A stretch of 64,000 nucleotides of DNA from Augochlora pura (taxonomy: Eukaryota; Arthropoda; Insecta; Hymenoptera; Halictidae), in NCBI RefSeq assembly GCF_028453695.1, contig NC_135775.1:24586545-24650544 (forward strand), read 5' to 3'. A model generated the notes under the pieces. The model was given only the letters and a program-made list of their open reading frames with translations. It did not search any database and was not told the DNA's origin. How positions within the stretch are numbered: position 1 is the stretch's first letter; each line of letters opens with the position of its first letter. Below are positions 10,501 to 22,985 of this stretch, in pieces. Both the position numbers and the translations under genes were made by a program.

Positions 10501-10680
10501 TACATCAAGATATTCTCGTTTTGCCACGAATGTACAGAATTTTGTGGACCAGCGCGTTAACAATATAGAATCGATAGCTGCAGCCAGAGCTGGCATTTAC
10601 TTACGAGCGAATGCGGCCAGCCACTGTGTCCAGATCGTGATCTTTTTGGCCTTATCATCTTCCGGATCCTTGGTGGCCAT
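7501..10680 (-). CDS. Tret1-like facilitated sugar (trehalose/glucose) transporter, MFS, 461 aa
   Basis: This is a plasma-membrane facilitative sugar transporter of the major facilitator superfamily, SLC2/Tret1 branch. Exons read from the right: 10680-10605 (MATKDPEDDKAKK then TQWLAAFA), 10134-9955, 9225-9029, 8689-8383 and 8126-7501. Phases fit and total 461 aa, normal for Tret1-like proteins. Visible marks are YIGRKKVLL (the family's G-R-K motif after TM2), SLYLGEIADPKIRGSL, the PESPYHYVLHGDLDKAEAALKWFR loop, LVDRIGRR in the second half, STVMGEVFQAKLKNIG, and the C-terminal LLPETTGKSLMEIQ. About twelve hydrophobic segments are apparent. The exact substrate cannot be read from sequence. The acceptor of exon 2 (GACAG) was chosen because it keeps phase and yields AAFALSLAVIGSGLANGWVS. 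Confidence 0.92.
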
Positions 10681-11331
10681 TTGTGTCTCCTATTTTTGTG
10701 GGACCCGCGAGATGTGCAAGATGTGATGCACCTTCTATCTTGGCCGGTTACAGTTGCCTGCACTGACTCATGTGGCCCGCGAAACTTATACCCGGAAGAT
10801 ACGGTTCGGGATCGGAAAATTTGCGATCCGATAAGATCTTTGATGTATTTATGTTCTCGTCGAGCGCACGGCAGTTTGATTGCATGGCTGGTGCCGTGAA
10901 AAATGCATTATCATTAAGATTCAACGCCGGTCTGATTTTTCTTATCTTCATCTAACGAGACGGCATAAATTATTTAAAGACGATGCGTGACGATGTAAAT
11001 ACCGCGAGTGAGTCATATGTCATCGTTTCGCATCGTTATCGCCTAACCACGGCGAAAACAGCAAACTAGGCGCTATTGTTTTTCGCCGAGGTATTTATAG
11101 GTGTTATACTGGAGATTGACATTGAGATCCGGGCTGCTGTAAATCAGTCGTCCAATTGGGACTGGAATCTTCTCTAGAATGCGCGCATCGGCGACAATAA
11201 CAGTTTTTCCGCAATATAGAAAAATCAATCGGAAAGTGATCGAAATTTAGCCAATCCTTTTCTCCGTTCACTCAATAATTTTATACCGTATAAACAGAGA
11301 TTTCCTCGTTCCAGAGTACAAATCCACGAGG
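10681..11331. promoter_or_regulatory. Divergent promoter region between transporter and DPY30-motif gene
   Basis: This interval of 651 bases separates two start codons that point away from each other, so it presumably carries both promoters and 5' UTRs. It contains no ORF of note. No TATA box at a convincing spacing was found. Whether the two genes are co-regulated cannot be told. Confidence 0.45.
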
Positions 11332-12553
11332 ATGAAGAAGGATCGGCCCCCATTGAGGAAAACATCAGTGCCAGATCCTCTGACCACGTTTGCGCAGAAA
11401 ATTTGTGCTGACAACAAGTAAGTTAATGCGATTCTGTGATTTATGTGTGCAGATAATGATTCTGTTAGCCTCCGAATAGTAGATTTTCTTTATTCACTAT
11501 TATCGTGGAAAACAAAATTTAACGTAAAACATTATATTATAAATATTTGTAACGTCGCATCGTAAAACGTTGCCGCCAGCAAACAGAGCGCGAAAGAGAT
11601 ATTAATGTCACAACTGTCGCCGCCTCGATGTCAGACAGACTTCTTGCCTGAAACTGTAAATTTGGGTAAATGTGATGCACTGGATCATGAGAAAACGAAA
11701 GAGCTTCGAGACTCCTGTGACGCTGTTCAAGACAATCTAGCGTTAAGTAGCATACCCTGTAAGTTGTGCCACGTCGATTAAATATTTGGCGTGTTCCATT
11801 TCCGATAGAAGTTTGCTAAATGAAATATAAGGCAGATTTATATTATTCAATGCTAAACGAGCCTTTTATATATTATAAAACAGTAGAAGGTGAACTGAAA
11901 GGTGAAGAAGATACGGTGACAGAGGAAGAAAAAGAGACGAAATGTTTTGGTTGCTTAATGGATGATCTCGAATTGTCCTACGACGGTGAATGGTTGAAGA
12001 ATCACTTGAAAGCACCTTTGAGAATGGCAATGAAAGAAATAGTAGCAAAGAAGCCAGACGATCCGGTCAATTATCTCGGATTTTGGTTGTTAAATTATAG
12101 AAAACATATCGAGAAGAATCAATGGCAATTAAAAGCGGATCGTGAGCTTCAATATTATCGATCCTTGGTTTGCGAGCCAGTATGTATCGTCAGCGACTCT
12201 TTATTTATCTCAAACTGATGGTATGAATTGAAAAAGGTTAAATATACCAGCAAAGATAAGTCAAAAATGTAAAGCAACGATAATGAGTAGAAAAACAGTA
12301 TATAATGGTCAGACCACGTAACATTGCCAAGTCTAAATTAAAATTTCATTCTAAATTTTCTATTTATGCTCTAGCGTCAGTTTGAAGAAATAATATTTAA
12401 TAAGAGATACTTTCATGATTATAGATATAGCACAAGTAGTTTAAAATAATGTTTCAGGAAGTTGAAGAACTGGTTTCGGAGAAAGGGGAAGAAGAAGAAT
12501 TAGAACGGGACTGGAATTTTAAGTACTATGAATCTACGCACAAGCCGGCGTAA
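11332..12553 (+). CDS. DPY30-motif protein, 234 aa, possibly axonemal
   Basis: Exons 11332-11417, 11580-11758, 11836-12179 and 12458-12553 join in phase to 234 residues. The N-terminal half is polar and unrecognised, starting MKKDRPPLRKTSVPDPL. Around residues 145-195 lies LRMAMKEIVAKKPDDPVNYL followed by GFWLLNYRK, a Dpy-30 motif: a helix pair used for docking, as in DYDC1/2, NME5 and adenylate kinase 7. An acidic tail follows (VSEKGEEEELERDWNFKYYE). Proteins with a lone Dpy-30 motif and this DP-x-x-YLG-x-WLL form are often radial-spoke or sperm-flagellum components, so an axonemal role is inferred. Acceptor 3 (AAGGCAG) has a weak pyrimidine tract but is required, because an in-frame TAA precedes the upstream ATG at 11820. 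AATAAA follows at 12664-12669. Confidence 0.8.
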
Positions 12554-13129
12554 ATTAATTATTATATTACAGTATGTCCAGTCACTATATTACTTCTTTA
12601 CAATGCTGTATTAAAAGTACTACAAAAAGAACACCCCTTTTTCTAGAAACAATAATCATGATAAATAAACAGGAAAGAAACAAGAAAGCAACAAAGAAAA
12701 CATATATCAGAGATAATATTTAAATATCAAGAATGAGATCCCGAAGAAAATTCAAAAGGTTGCTCTTTAGAACGTCTTTATATTTTATCTCAAGAATATA
12801 TTTCTAAGCACTGATCAATAAAACAGAGAATGATCATAAGTATCGTCAATCTTAAATGAAAATAGTCCACCGTCTGGGTATTAAAAGATATGACTTTTCT
12901 GACCGACATTGCAGAAGTCTCTGTAAAAACGCTATTCAACAAATATTCAATTTCCATAGAAAGAGAACATCTCGTCCGCTACTAAACTAGTTTCACACCA
13001 GCACACTCTGTCTGTTCATTATCTAGCAGGTAACTGTCTGACCATAGGATGCCTCCACCCCTTAACCTGGCGCACCCCAACCGGTTTCGGCGATTCCACC
13101 GCAGATGTCCCCGCGCTCGCAGCGTACTT
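12554..13129. other. AT-rich intergenic DNA after the DPY30-motif gene
   Basis: This holds the 3' UTR with AATAAA at 12664-12669, then AT-rich sequence up to the sharp switch to GC-rich DNA near 13.05 kb. A phrase TCTAGCAG followed by GTAACT at about 13021-13034 resembles a splice donor but has no supporting frame. No coding exon is seen. Confidence 0.5.
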
Positions 13130-15185
13130 AGCGAGGATTTGTGCGTGCTCGTGTGTTTCCGGCCCCGGCCGCACGGTTCCCATGCGAGGCTGCGCTCAGT
13201 CCGAATCGCGCAGCCGCCGCAGTAACTCGTTGCGCGGTTGATCGAAAATACGAACGAGGGTATCGCGTGATGGATCGTGTCTGGATCTCAGCAGGGTCAG
13301 CTGGCTGCGTTCGCTTTGGTTGTTCGCTTACAGGTTAGGAATGATGGCGTGGTACGAGGCGTTGGCGGCTGCGACATGGGGAACATCTGGCCGCCGTGTG
13401 GTGATATTCGTTTGATTCGGTTGTTATTGACGCGAGGGTTGGTCGCGCGGCCATGTCAGTCCTCGGGTGAGCGGTTTCGCCGTCAGATGGCGCGGCGTTC
13501 GTCTCGGTCCACCCTGCCTGCGCTGGAATGCCCTGAACTCGGAGCCTGTCGACGCTGTCTTCTTTCGTTGGATCTTTTTTCTACGCAACGATCAGGTGAC
13601 CGGCTCGAGAGTGTTGTGCCCCGAGAAACGGACCGAATCGACGACGACCGATGATCGGTCGTGCACGGTGACCCGGGTCCCCGGAAACGGATGCCAACGG
13701 AACGGATGCGCCAGGCGGGTGGTCCACTTTACACGTACGGAGGTGGTGTGTTGTGTTGTGCACCAGAAGGCGGTTCCAGTGCGCTCCACTCCTCGACCCT
13801 TGTCCCGATATATTCGTTTCGGCCTGAAAATCGACGGTGCGCGTCCCCGTGAAACTGGCCCAGGGGCCAGCCTCCGGCGCAGCCTAAACAATTGTGTCGC
13901 GGGCCCGAGACGGCGACAGGCGCGGCATGCTTCTGAAAACGGTGACTTAGCGACCGAGTGGAAACGGAACACGGGAGTGTCGTCCACCATTTTGGCTGCG
14001 CGAGGTTACTCGATGCGTGCACCGTTCTATCCGCACGTTCCCTGTTCTCGACGGTTTGCCTCGCGGTGGATCGTTCTCTCGAGGGGGTTATGCGTGTCCC
14101 GTTGCCAACGGGACGTCGCGGACCATAAGTGGACAGTGCGTGGGACCCGTGGCTACGTAAGAATGTTCCCATGAACGAGCGACGTGCGTTGTAAATGGAG
14201 CAAGGCGAGGGCTGTTTTCCTCGTCTGTCTCTCACCTCGAACCTGTCAGCTGGTCGCAGCGCCGAGGTGCCATTTCGATATTTCGCCGTGTCGAGTGTCT
14301 CTCGGTGCTTCGCGTAACCAAAAGAAATTAGGCGGACATAGTGGTGTCTGCAACGGATAGTGTGCAACGGTCCATGGTGATCGACGAGCCTCGGGGATAA
14401 ACGACGTCGAGTTGAAACTGGGTTACCATAAGTGCCGTACTCACCCCGCTGGCTGACAACGATATTCCGTGATCCGTGACCGTTTACACGGTAGTGTTCG
14501 CTATACGCCTACGACGAAATAATCTGTCGCAGCTGATCCAAGTGTACAACCAGTGGTAACACCAGCGTTGATATTTTCAGTGGCAGCTACGGAAACCGAA
14601 CCCCACTCGCTGGCCTTTTTTCGAACACTGACCCGGACACGGGCCTGGACCAGGCTGGTGGACCAGCGATTCTTCGGATCCAAAAAAAGGGGACTCTGGA
14701 TCGTGAGATGGGCGGCGCGATCGAGGATCCGGTTCGCAAGGATCCGGCCATTCGAAGGATCCTAATGGAGCCGAGGTTCGACCTGGAACGCGGGAAACGA
14801 TGAACGCCGTCATGGATCATTGAATCGGCGATGAACCGTTTTAGGGTATTCTGTTGCGTTATGAGCGTCGCACGGGTCGCTGGATTTCTGTATTATGCAC
14901 CGTGAACTCTGTCTCCCTGCCGCAGATAGATTGCCGAGGGATCGAAGGGGGGACTAAGTATCGCCCGCGATGGAGACCGAGTGACTCTTTTCGCCCACCC
15001 ACCGTCGGATGGGCTCCTCTAGAGTAGTTCTGGATGGTTCGTGCGACGTATCATTCGTCGACCAAGTGAAAACTGGTTCGGTTGTGCTCGATACAGTGCT
15101 CCGAGTGTGTGCCGGTTTTTTTTTTCACGAGGTGTGACGAGGATTACGCGTGCTACGCACCCTTAACCCGACCGCGTCCTAATGT
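13130..15185. other. GC/CpG-rich block, candidate non-coding first exon or promoter
   Basis: About 2 kb of GC-rich, CpG-dense sequence stands out sharply from the AT-rich DNA on its left. Several long ORFs occur on both strands at once (for example 13467-14174 + and 13729-14367 -). They are Arg/Pro-rich and match no domain, as expected from base composition. A consensus donor (AAT then GTGAGT) lies at 15181-15188 and a GTAAGA at 14156. TCAGT near 13196 could be an initiator. The block fits a long 5' UTR exon or CpG-rich promoter of a + strand gene extending beyond the window, but nothing proves transcription. Confidence 0.3.
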
Positions 15186-18100
15186 GAGTATCATCAACCG
15201 ACGCTCGACATCCCCCTTCTACTCGTACCAAGGGCTTGTATACGCTGTGTCCTAAAGTTCGGGGTCGTTGACTCGACGGTTCTTGTACCGCTGTCCGTGG
15301 TCCTATGCTATACACTGGATGCCAGTGTTGACATGGCACAATGGACCGCGGTTATACTGGCTTTTCTTTGGTAAATTGGTAGCACTGATTCGCCGGAAGC
15401 GCGTGCATGTTGATGTACGCTTGCTCCGAAAGTTGATTACGGAGTAGGCGATTGGACCATTAGCTCTGGTCGATCGAATCGTGACCGTTTGTAATTCATT
15501 GCAATTCAATCTTCCTGGCTGTGTAATTTTATTTAATTCTTAAGTCAAATATTACGATGTAATGGCCTCTGGAACATGTGACCCTGAACTTTGGCATGCT
15601 GTCGGAAACGGTCAGAGAATTGCCAAAACGGTTTAATAGAGTTTAAGAATTTATATTTTGCATGAGTAACGAGATCTGCTGCGATTCTCTCACGGTTTTT
15701 CGTAAATGTGCATGTTATAATTGATATGCTACCACACTGTTGGGATTGAAATGTTTTTTTTTTGGGGAGTTCGGTTTTGTTATGCAATATGCTGACGTTC
15801 GTGCATTTTTAGGAATGCGAGGTGGAGTTTCGCTGGAACTTTTTCCGCAGTGTATTTCATGTTTCTGAAATCAGGAGACCAGATTTACGTGCACAGATAA
15901 GCGACTAGCAATTAGTGCATACCAAGGATGAATTAAATTATCCCGGAGAACTTTCGTACAATTCGTAATCGTATCAGACGTCATCCGTAACCATATTGGA
16001 CGGAAATTATTGACTAGTACTACTGACAAATTCGAGGGGAGCAAGTGAAAGTGGTTGGTTCATCGTCAGACACTGGAAGAATTGTCACGAACGAATGAAA
16101 AATTATTGCTACACTATTAGACGCGTACTATAGAACTTTACACAGTCTTAATAGATTGTTTAATTAGTTGAACACTTTATTTTGTATATTTATTACCTAT
16201 TAGGTAGTGAAGCATTGATTGAATATCATTCTCTGTTTCCCTAGCAACATGTTCACCATAGTTAACACGTTCTGAAATTTCAATTTCGCACGGCCGAATG
16301 TTCTCAAAGTTTGCACATTGTATCCCCAACACTGCGAAGTCAATTAATCCGAAGCAGAAAAACTATTTCGTCATCCCGTTTACCCAAGACAAACGACCAA
16401 CTAGTATTTATCCTTCGAACGAAACAGGGTCAAACAGTAAATCTCGATAAACCCAGCAGCACGGACAAATTAAATATCACTACCCAAAGGCAGTGTATCT
16501 TCTAATATTAACTAACCCCCTATCCTCCCATAAACTCCATTTAAAATCGCTATTGCCTCGAAACTTTCTGCGAGCTTTGTTCGGTTCGTTTACGCATCGT
16601 TTCATTTAAAATGGCCTTATTCGCGGCTCCCACCGACCAAAGAAATCTGTTCGAAAGCAGATCCTCCGCTCGACGATATTGTAAAAATCTACGATCGAAC
16701 AGACTGTCGATAAAAGCGGCGATCTATTTTATTATGTGAGACCCGGAACAATACCTGAAATCTGTAATTCGACATTCGTTTCCTATACCCCGCTGGTCAC
16801 GATACCCGGGTAACGCGAACACGTTCGAAACAATAACCGGGTGAACTTTTCCCGACGATTGCCTCGGAACGTTTAAACGTCCGAGTTTCGGAGTAGTCTC
16901 GATGCAATATTCACGTGGGATCGCGAATCGATGCCCCGGTCTATGCATAGTCTTCCCACGTCCAGGAAGTTGTGATTCTAGCGTCGGCCACGTGAACCCC
17001 TTCAGCTGCTCGGCTTCCGGGTTCCGTTCATAATGGACCGATCTCTTTCGAACTGGTTTCAGAGCTGGTCCCGCGGACACACGGGGTCTTTAATAAAAAC
17101 GATCTTTCGTGCGCGCGCGGACATTCGTTTTGTCCTCCTGCCGCGTGCCGTACACTGAAAGTTTAATACGAAATCATCGAACACGGGTACCTGGCAGGTT
17201 TCCAGTGGCCCCTGCCGTCTCTGAAATCCGCCAGCAGACCCACCTGCGAGCCTTTATACAGTGCCAGTCCGCGTAACACATGTTCAACCGTGTAGATGAC
17301 ATACGTTGCAGGCATAACTACCTGCATAACTGTACCGGCCGCTGAATTATTGGCAATGTAAATCGAAAATCAACGGTACGCTATCCTACTCCCACTCTCG
17401 CGACCGTTCATCTGGCCACCGGCGAACAGCGAACGCGATTTTTTACGGATTTGTTTCGATATTTGTTTATTCGCCGAGCCGAGTGGCATACATGTGTCCC
17501 CCGAGCACTCTTGTGTCCCGCTCGAGGACAATTCCGCAGTTTTCACAGTTTTTGGCGCCTGGATAATATATTCGGTGTTTCCAGAATCGTGCTGGGTGCT
17601 TCCAGAGAAATGTCAAAGGGCAGTTCTTCGCCTAAAAAGTGTCAGGATAAATTTTTAGGATATAATGAACAATAGGGATGATATTGAACCCGGTTTCAAT
17701 AAGGTTGGGAGTTTTGTCTGACTATAGGCTGACTGTTTTCACTCGACTCGATTGAGTATAGTAGTACAAGTCAATCATTTCTTCTTTCACAAATAGATGA
17801 GCTTTATTCGACGCTACAGCATGTTATTTAATACTGTTTCAGAGTTGTTCTGGTTTATCGATCACGATGCACATTATTCGCTTACCAGAAAACACGGAGG
17901 AGCCGACGTACACTTTCTTTGCGCGATGAGGTCACTTTGTCATGGAATTAGCAAGACAGCAATGATCATGGATCATTCCTCATCGATCAGGGTACATTCG
18001 TTGCTCTCTTGCAACTAAATATCAATAACGAAGATACTTCGTTCCAACTCTTTTCCGACTCTTCGCGACACAAACACGAGCCTCACTGCAGTAGAATTTT

Positions 18101-20034
18101 CTTGAACTCTCAAACAAAGCATATCGCTTGTCGCGAGCTGAGATTTCAATAAACGGTGTAGTTCATCGCGAAGCGAAACGTTCGATTATGAAGCTGTAGG
18201 CGTTTCTATAGAACAGAGAGGGCAGCCGCTAAAGCGAATTCGAGGTTCAACATAATAAATGGGGAACGTATATATAGACTGTTTCAAGAAGTTATAAATA
18301 AGTCCTTTGTTTTCTCCCCCCGAGGATCGTTTTCTTGGTTCTATCAGGTTCTTTATAAGTGTTTTTTATCAGTAACCCCTCGTAACCACCAGATAACCGG
18401 CTCGTCTTTGAGTTCTGCCGCCCACGAATCGATCATTCCAACAATAGCCGGTACTTTCCGATTCTTCGAGCTCATTAAGGGGAAACTGACGACGGCCGAT
18501 CAATTTTTTCGTTCCCGTGTCAGCCTCGACTCCCCGTTTCGAAGTAAGGATCGCCGCGGGTCCAGCGCATCCGACGCGATCCGTCAATTAGTTTCGCAAT
18601 TAATTCGAATTCGGAGGAAAAGTAACTTATCTTGCGTCGCGGCGGTCAATTAAGTCGGGGTTAAGTAGGTTTTACTTCGTTACCCAAGTTTCGGCAGCCA
18701 TTGAAAACATAAGAAATTCGGGATCATTAAAGTCACGGAATAATTAGCGAGGGAAGACGTAATGGTAGTTATCATAGCAGCGATGGCCGCCCGGGACCTT
18801 TGGCACAGCAAATTCCTTCGGGAAACTCGTTTAAGATTGCTTTAAGATTGCTATTGTTCGGGGTAGTATTAGACGGCCGAGGTGTTCAATAAGAGATTTG
18901 CGTCAAGTTTCTTGTTAGGTCCCCGCCACCAAACGTAAAGCTGGCTTCGTGTTTTCGCCTGCGGTATCGCGATTCCGTCGGATCAGTAATAACAACCGCT
19001 CGAATTTTATTAAAGAAAAAATACACTCTTTTCTGTCTGCTTATTTGTCATAAAAATCCGATTAGAATGTTTCTACCTCAGTAAAATTTTATTCGACCTA
19101 AAATCGAATTTACCGCGAGCACCTTGTTGAAAGCAACGGCCGTATTTGTTGTTTGCAAAATGTCGCGACCCGGATTCGCGTTAACAAGCGAATGAAATCT
19201 AAGCGCATCGATAATAATGCTAATTACGCGCGAATTGTTTATAAGGAAGTAGACTGGAATAATTGGCGAAGCGTACCGCCGCTTTCTTTCGTGCGGTTAG
19301 AAAGCTTTTTTTGTGTCCGGGGTACGGAGTTAATTACAGTTAAATAAGCAGGTTCTAAATGATCGAAAGCCCACTCGCTTTTGTGCCGGCCACTTCAACG
19401 CTCGCTAGCGGGCCGCGGCTCTCGCTCGATTTCGCAATAACGCTTATTTTTCGAGCTGATTTCATAGCGAGGAGGTAATCCTCTGTCTACTTACGAGCTT
19501 AATTATGTTCAATGATGTTGTCCGACCTTCTTCGCGCAGCATCCACCGCCGGAAAAATCCCTTAACCCGATTGGCCCGACCTATTTCACCGGCAGCTACT
19601 TCTTCATGATTTATCGGGCCGACTCCGGTCGTCATTAACGGCCGATTTTCCCTTCGATTGTTGTTACATCGGAGGATTCAATATCCTTAAATACCGCTCC
19701 GCGAAACGCGCGCAAAGCGCCAAATCGATTGAACTAATTCGTTAACGCTACCGAGCACCAAAATTCCAATTCTTTAGATCGCGTCCAAGTTTTTACAAAA
19801 ATATGTGTCTCGGCTGAGAACGTTCACAGAAAAATATCCCGCTAAAAACATTTCCATAATTTTTAATAATCACGGGAACATGTTGACTGTTGAACATAAT
19901 AATTCTACTGGGAGAACTCATTACGCGCTCTGAAAAATTAACTCATTTGATTTGCGATGCGGCAGCAAATTTCAATTTGCAGTTCAGCGAACACTGTCGC
20001 AGTTTTTCGTTTCGCGTGCGTGTCAGGGCGGGAT
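15186..20034. other. Non-coding CpG-rich DNA, no recognised gene
   Basis: No ORF in this stretch resembles a known protein; the longest (16724-17080, -) is 118 codons with no motif. The sequence is mixed GC with frequent TTAATT and ATTA phrases, which is consistent with intronic or regulatory DNA. No tandem repeat was noticed. Confidence 0.5.
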
Positions 20035-20051
20035 GGGGGGGGGGGGGGGGG
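20035..20051 (+). repeat. G17 homopolymer
   Basis: Seventeen consecutive G, the longest of several G/C runs in the window (others: C12 at 24512, C12 at 26842, C14 at 34059, C15 at 41528, G9 at 52682). The length may vary between individuals or be a sequencing artefact. Confidence 0.9.
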
Positions 20052-22737
20052 CTGTATTTGGTCAATTAAGGTGCACGCTGAAAATTGAACGAGGAGTTTG
20101 TTAATTCGCGTTACAACTTTCTGGCGCGCGCGCGCGCGCTCGCGTTACCGCCGCGCGTTCGCGGCACGGTAATTGGTGAACGGTTTAATTAGAAGATCGG
20201 GATATATTATGAAAATATTCGGACTCTACTTCATCAATTCCGGAAACGTTTTCCAGGGAGCGCATTCGTTCTGTCGCGGCTTTTACGAGCGGTACGCACG
20301 GCACACCCAGCGCAATTGACCGATTGTTATTGCATCGTCGCGATATCAGAGGCTCGTTCGCGGATTTTAATAATGCATGAGCCCCCCGGCCGATATATTA
20401 ACGCACGCGAACGTCGGGTATAATTAAAGAATCTAGCTGCGCCAGATAAATATTTCGCATTTATAATATATCCGTGTACATGTTTAAACGATCGCTCCCG
20501 TTCCGGCTGTAATTACTAATTGCACGTGTAATTGCGGCGCCGGCAAAGATCCCGGCCGATTCCCGTAAACGAATTCGCTGGAAAGTGAAAAAAGTTGATT
20601 AGCATAGCTAATTTCGAGCGGCGTAGTTAAATTACTTATTATTAAACCGCGGATTCCTGGGCGATCGAAAAGTTATCTTCGTTAATTCTCCGATGCAGGA
20701 ACCACAGTACAGTATTTTCTCATAAAATGTGATAAAATGTCGTCAAACTGGAGTTATATCAAATTAATTTGATGCGGACGTATTTTTGGACTTATTTACT
20801 GGAAGTTCTTTTTTCGAACGTTCTTCAAGATCGCGTAAAAAGGTCTATTTTTCAAGTAATCGTGTTAGAATAGCCCGTCTGGCTGGCTAAAAAATTCAGG
20901 CGGAACGGTATGGAAACTGGGTTTCGATTTTGTCGAACGTCAGCGAAAGCGTGTCATCGTCCGCGGCGTTTCAGTTCGCATGAAATTGGATGTTTCTGTC
21001 TGAAAAGAACGTTTCGGAGAAAACGATCCCCGACCGGTTCCCAAGGAAAAATGAATTTTAATTCAGCCTCCGGTCCGTTTCTTTGCGGTCCTCTGTCTCT
21101 TCCAACCGCTATCGCGCGGTTCCACTTTTTTTTTTTTGTTTGCCCGGCGTTCTTGTTCCCCTTTCCGTTCCACGGGATCCGGCCTGCCGTTCCTTGCCGA
21201 GAGTGTCGCGTTATTTCCACTGCTAAAGAGAATTTTAAGGCAGACGTGGATATTAGTTCCATTCACGGATTCGTCCTCGGGCCGGTCGGTCGAAATTGAC
21301 TTCCGCCGTGAACGAGAAATCTGCTCAAGAGAACGCTCTATTTCCAACCGCATGAAATTCTATTGTCCACCGGAAACCCGTCGTCTCTTCCCGACGTTCC
21401 GACGTCTCTTTTCCTCGGCCAAACGCTTTTACGCGATCTGAATTTTTGCGGACCAGTTTCATCGGTCGCTGAAATCGAACTTTCTGTAATATTTTCGTAG
21501 GGGAGGGAGAGGAGTCCGTCTTTCCTGCAGCCTCGAATCTCGGAAATGAGTATGACTTTTGTCTGACCGTTACTGTAATCATCGTTTTCGAGTGAATGTT
21601 CTGAGAGAAGATTTTAAATCGCAAGACTTCGCATCTAGTAGTAATGTTATTTTTCAGCTTTGTATTTGACATACTAATTTCTGTCATAACTGCCTAGGAT
21701 CAGTCGTCTAGTCATAACAGAAACTCGGACAATCCTCTTAATCCTATCCTGTAGTAATTTCAACACTGTACATTTTCGTTGAAACATTAAAACGTTAATT
21801 TTACCCGTGGAAAAGCGTCTTACGGCGAGTTAAGGGCGTGAAACGTCAGGAAACGGTATCAAGTAGACGTCGCTAGTGGCAAGAAGAAATCGAACGGATT
21901 AACCAGCTATTACGTTTCCATTGGAGAACGGCCGATCTATTTTCTTAGGAACAATCGTTCCGCGTCGGTTGGAAACTAGGGGAATCGCTGATTGATACAC
22001 CGGGCAAGGGGGAACTTCTCAGCCGGCGGGGTCCCGCAGTCGCTCGATTGCGCGGTTTCTTCTGGATCGCTCTGGAAACCATCCTCGAGCGTAAAACAAA
22101 GTTCCCCGACCTATCCGCCTCTCTCGTTTTTCCCCGCTACAATTTCGCGCTGTAGGAACAAAGCAATTTGTCTCTCTGTTACACATTTGTCATCGATACC
22201 GCTCGCCGATCAACTGCAACGAGCCCACCCACTCGCGTTCGCCGTCCTCCTCCCCACCCCTCCTTCCATTCCCGTCCCGTTGAATATCGTGGCCAGCCAC
22301 GATTTATCAGGGAGCCGGGGACACGAACGAGACCCGGCGAAACAGCGCGAGAGAGAAAGGGGGCGACCTTTTCACGAACAAATGCTCACAAATTTCTGGT
22401 GACGCGAGCATCGGTCGGAAACCGTTCCGTCTTCTTGGCTGATAGGGCTCCGGACAGGTTCTAAGTTTGTCAAACGGTGATCAAACCGAGAATACAACGA
22501 AATCTGGATTATACGATTCTTTGGTATCAGAATTATTTGAAGCTAGAATTATCGAGCTCTAAACGCGACTAATGTGTACTACGTTTTGAAAATGTTCAGG
22601 CTAGATTTATTTATGCTTTATACAGTTTTTATTATAGTATATGTATGACTAATGGAATTTATCAATATTTTTACAGAGACGTTCTTATGATATCAGTCTT
22701 AGAGGTAAATGATTCATACCTGTAATTGGCTCAAATT
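20052..22737. other. Non-coding CpG-rich DNA with a GC dinucleotide run
   Basis: This contains an alternating GC run at about 20123-20139, capable of Z-form DNA. ORFs of 100-136 codons occur on both strands (20910-21299 and 21992-22402), but they overlap each other and carry no motif. No gene is supported. Confidence 0.5.
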
Positions 22738-22985
22738 TAAAGCTGGAGATGATTGCCACTTCAGAAGCTAGAATATTGAAGAAACTGTATAAAAATTGAA
22801 GGTTGAGGATAGATATTCAAAGCTGACGATGATCAGTGTTCCTTTCAACATCACGAATCTCAATTAGAACGGAGGGTTGCTGAAGACACCTCGAGACGAT
22901 TGAAGATCAAGGTTTGAAATTCAAAGCTGACGATGACCCTTTGAAATATCACAAAATTAAGCGTCTCAGTTCGAGTATCGAAGTC
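22738..22985 (+). repeat. Degenerate tandem repeat, period about 104 bp
   Basis: The phrase ATTCAAAGCTGACGATGA occurs near 22814 and again near 22919. Each is preceded by ATTGAAG and a purine-rich stretch, and followed by CCTTT, then AA-A-ATCAC. A weaker partial copy (AAAGCTGGAGATGATTG) starts at 22738. That makes two good copies and one decayed copy. Confidence 0.65.

Noticed and set aside
13467..14367. Overlapping 235- and 212-codon ORFs on opposite strands
   Set aside because: They are Arg/Pro-rich translations of GC-rich DNA, open on both strands together, with no domain or splice context.
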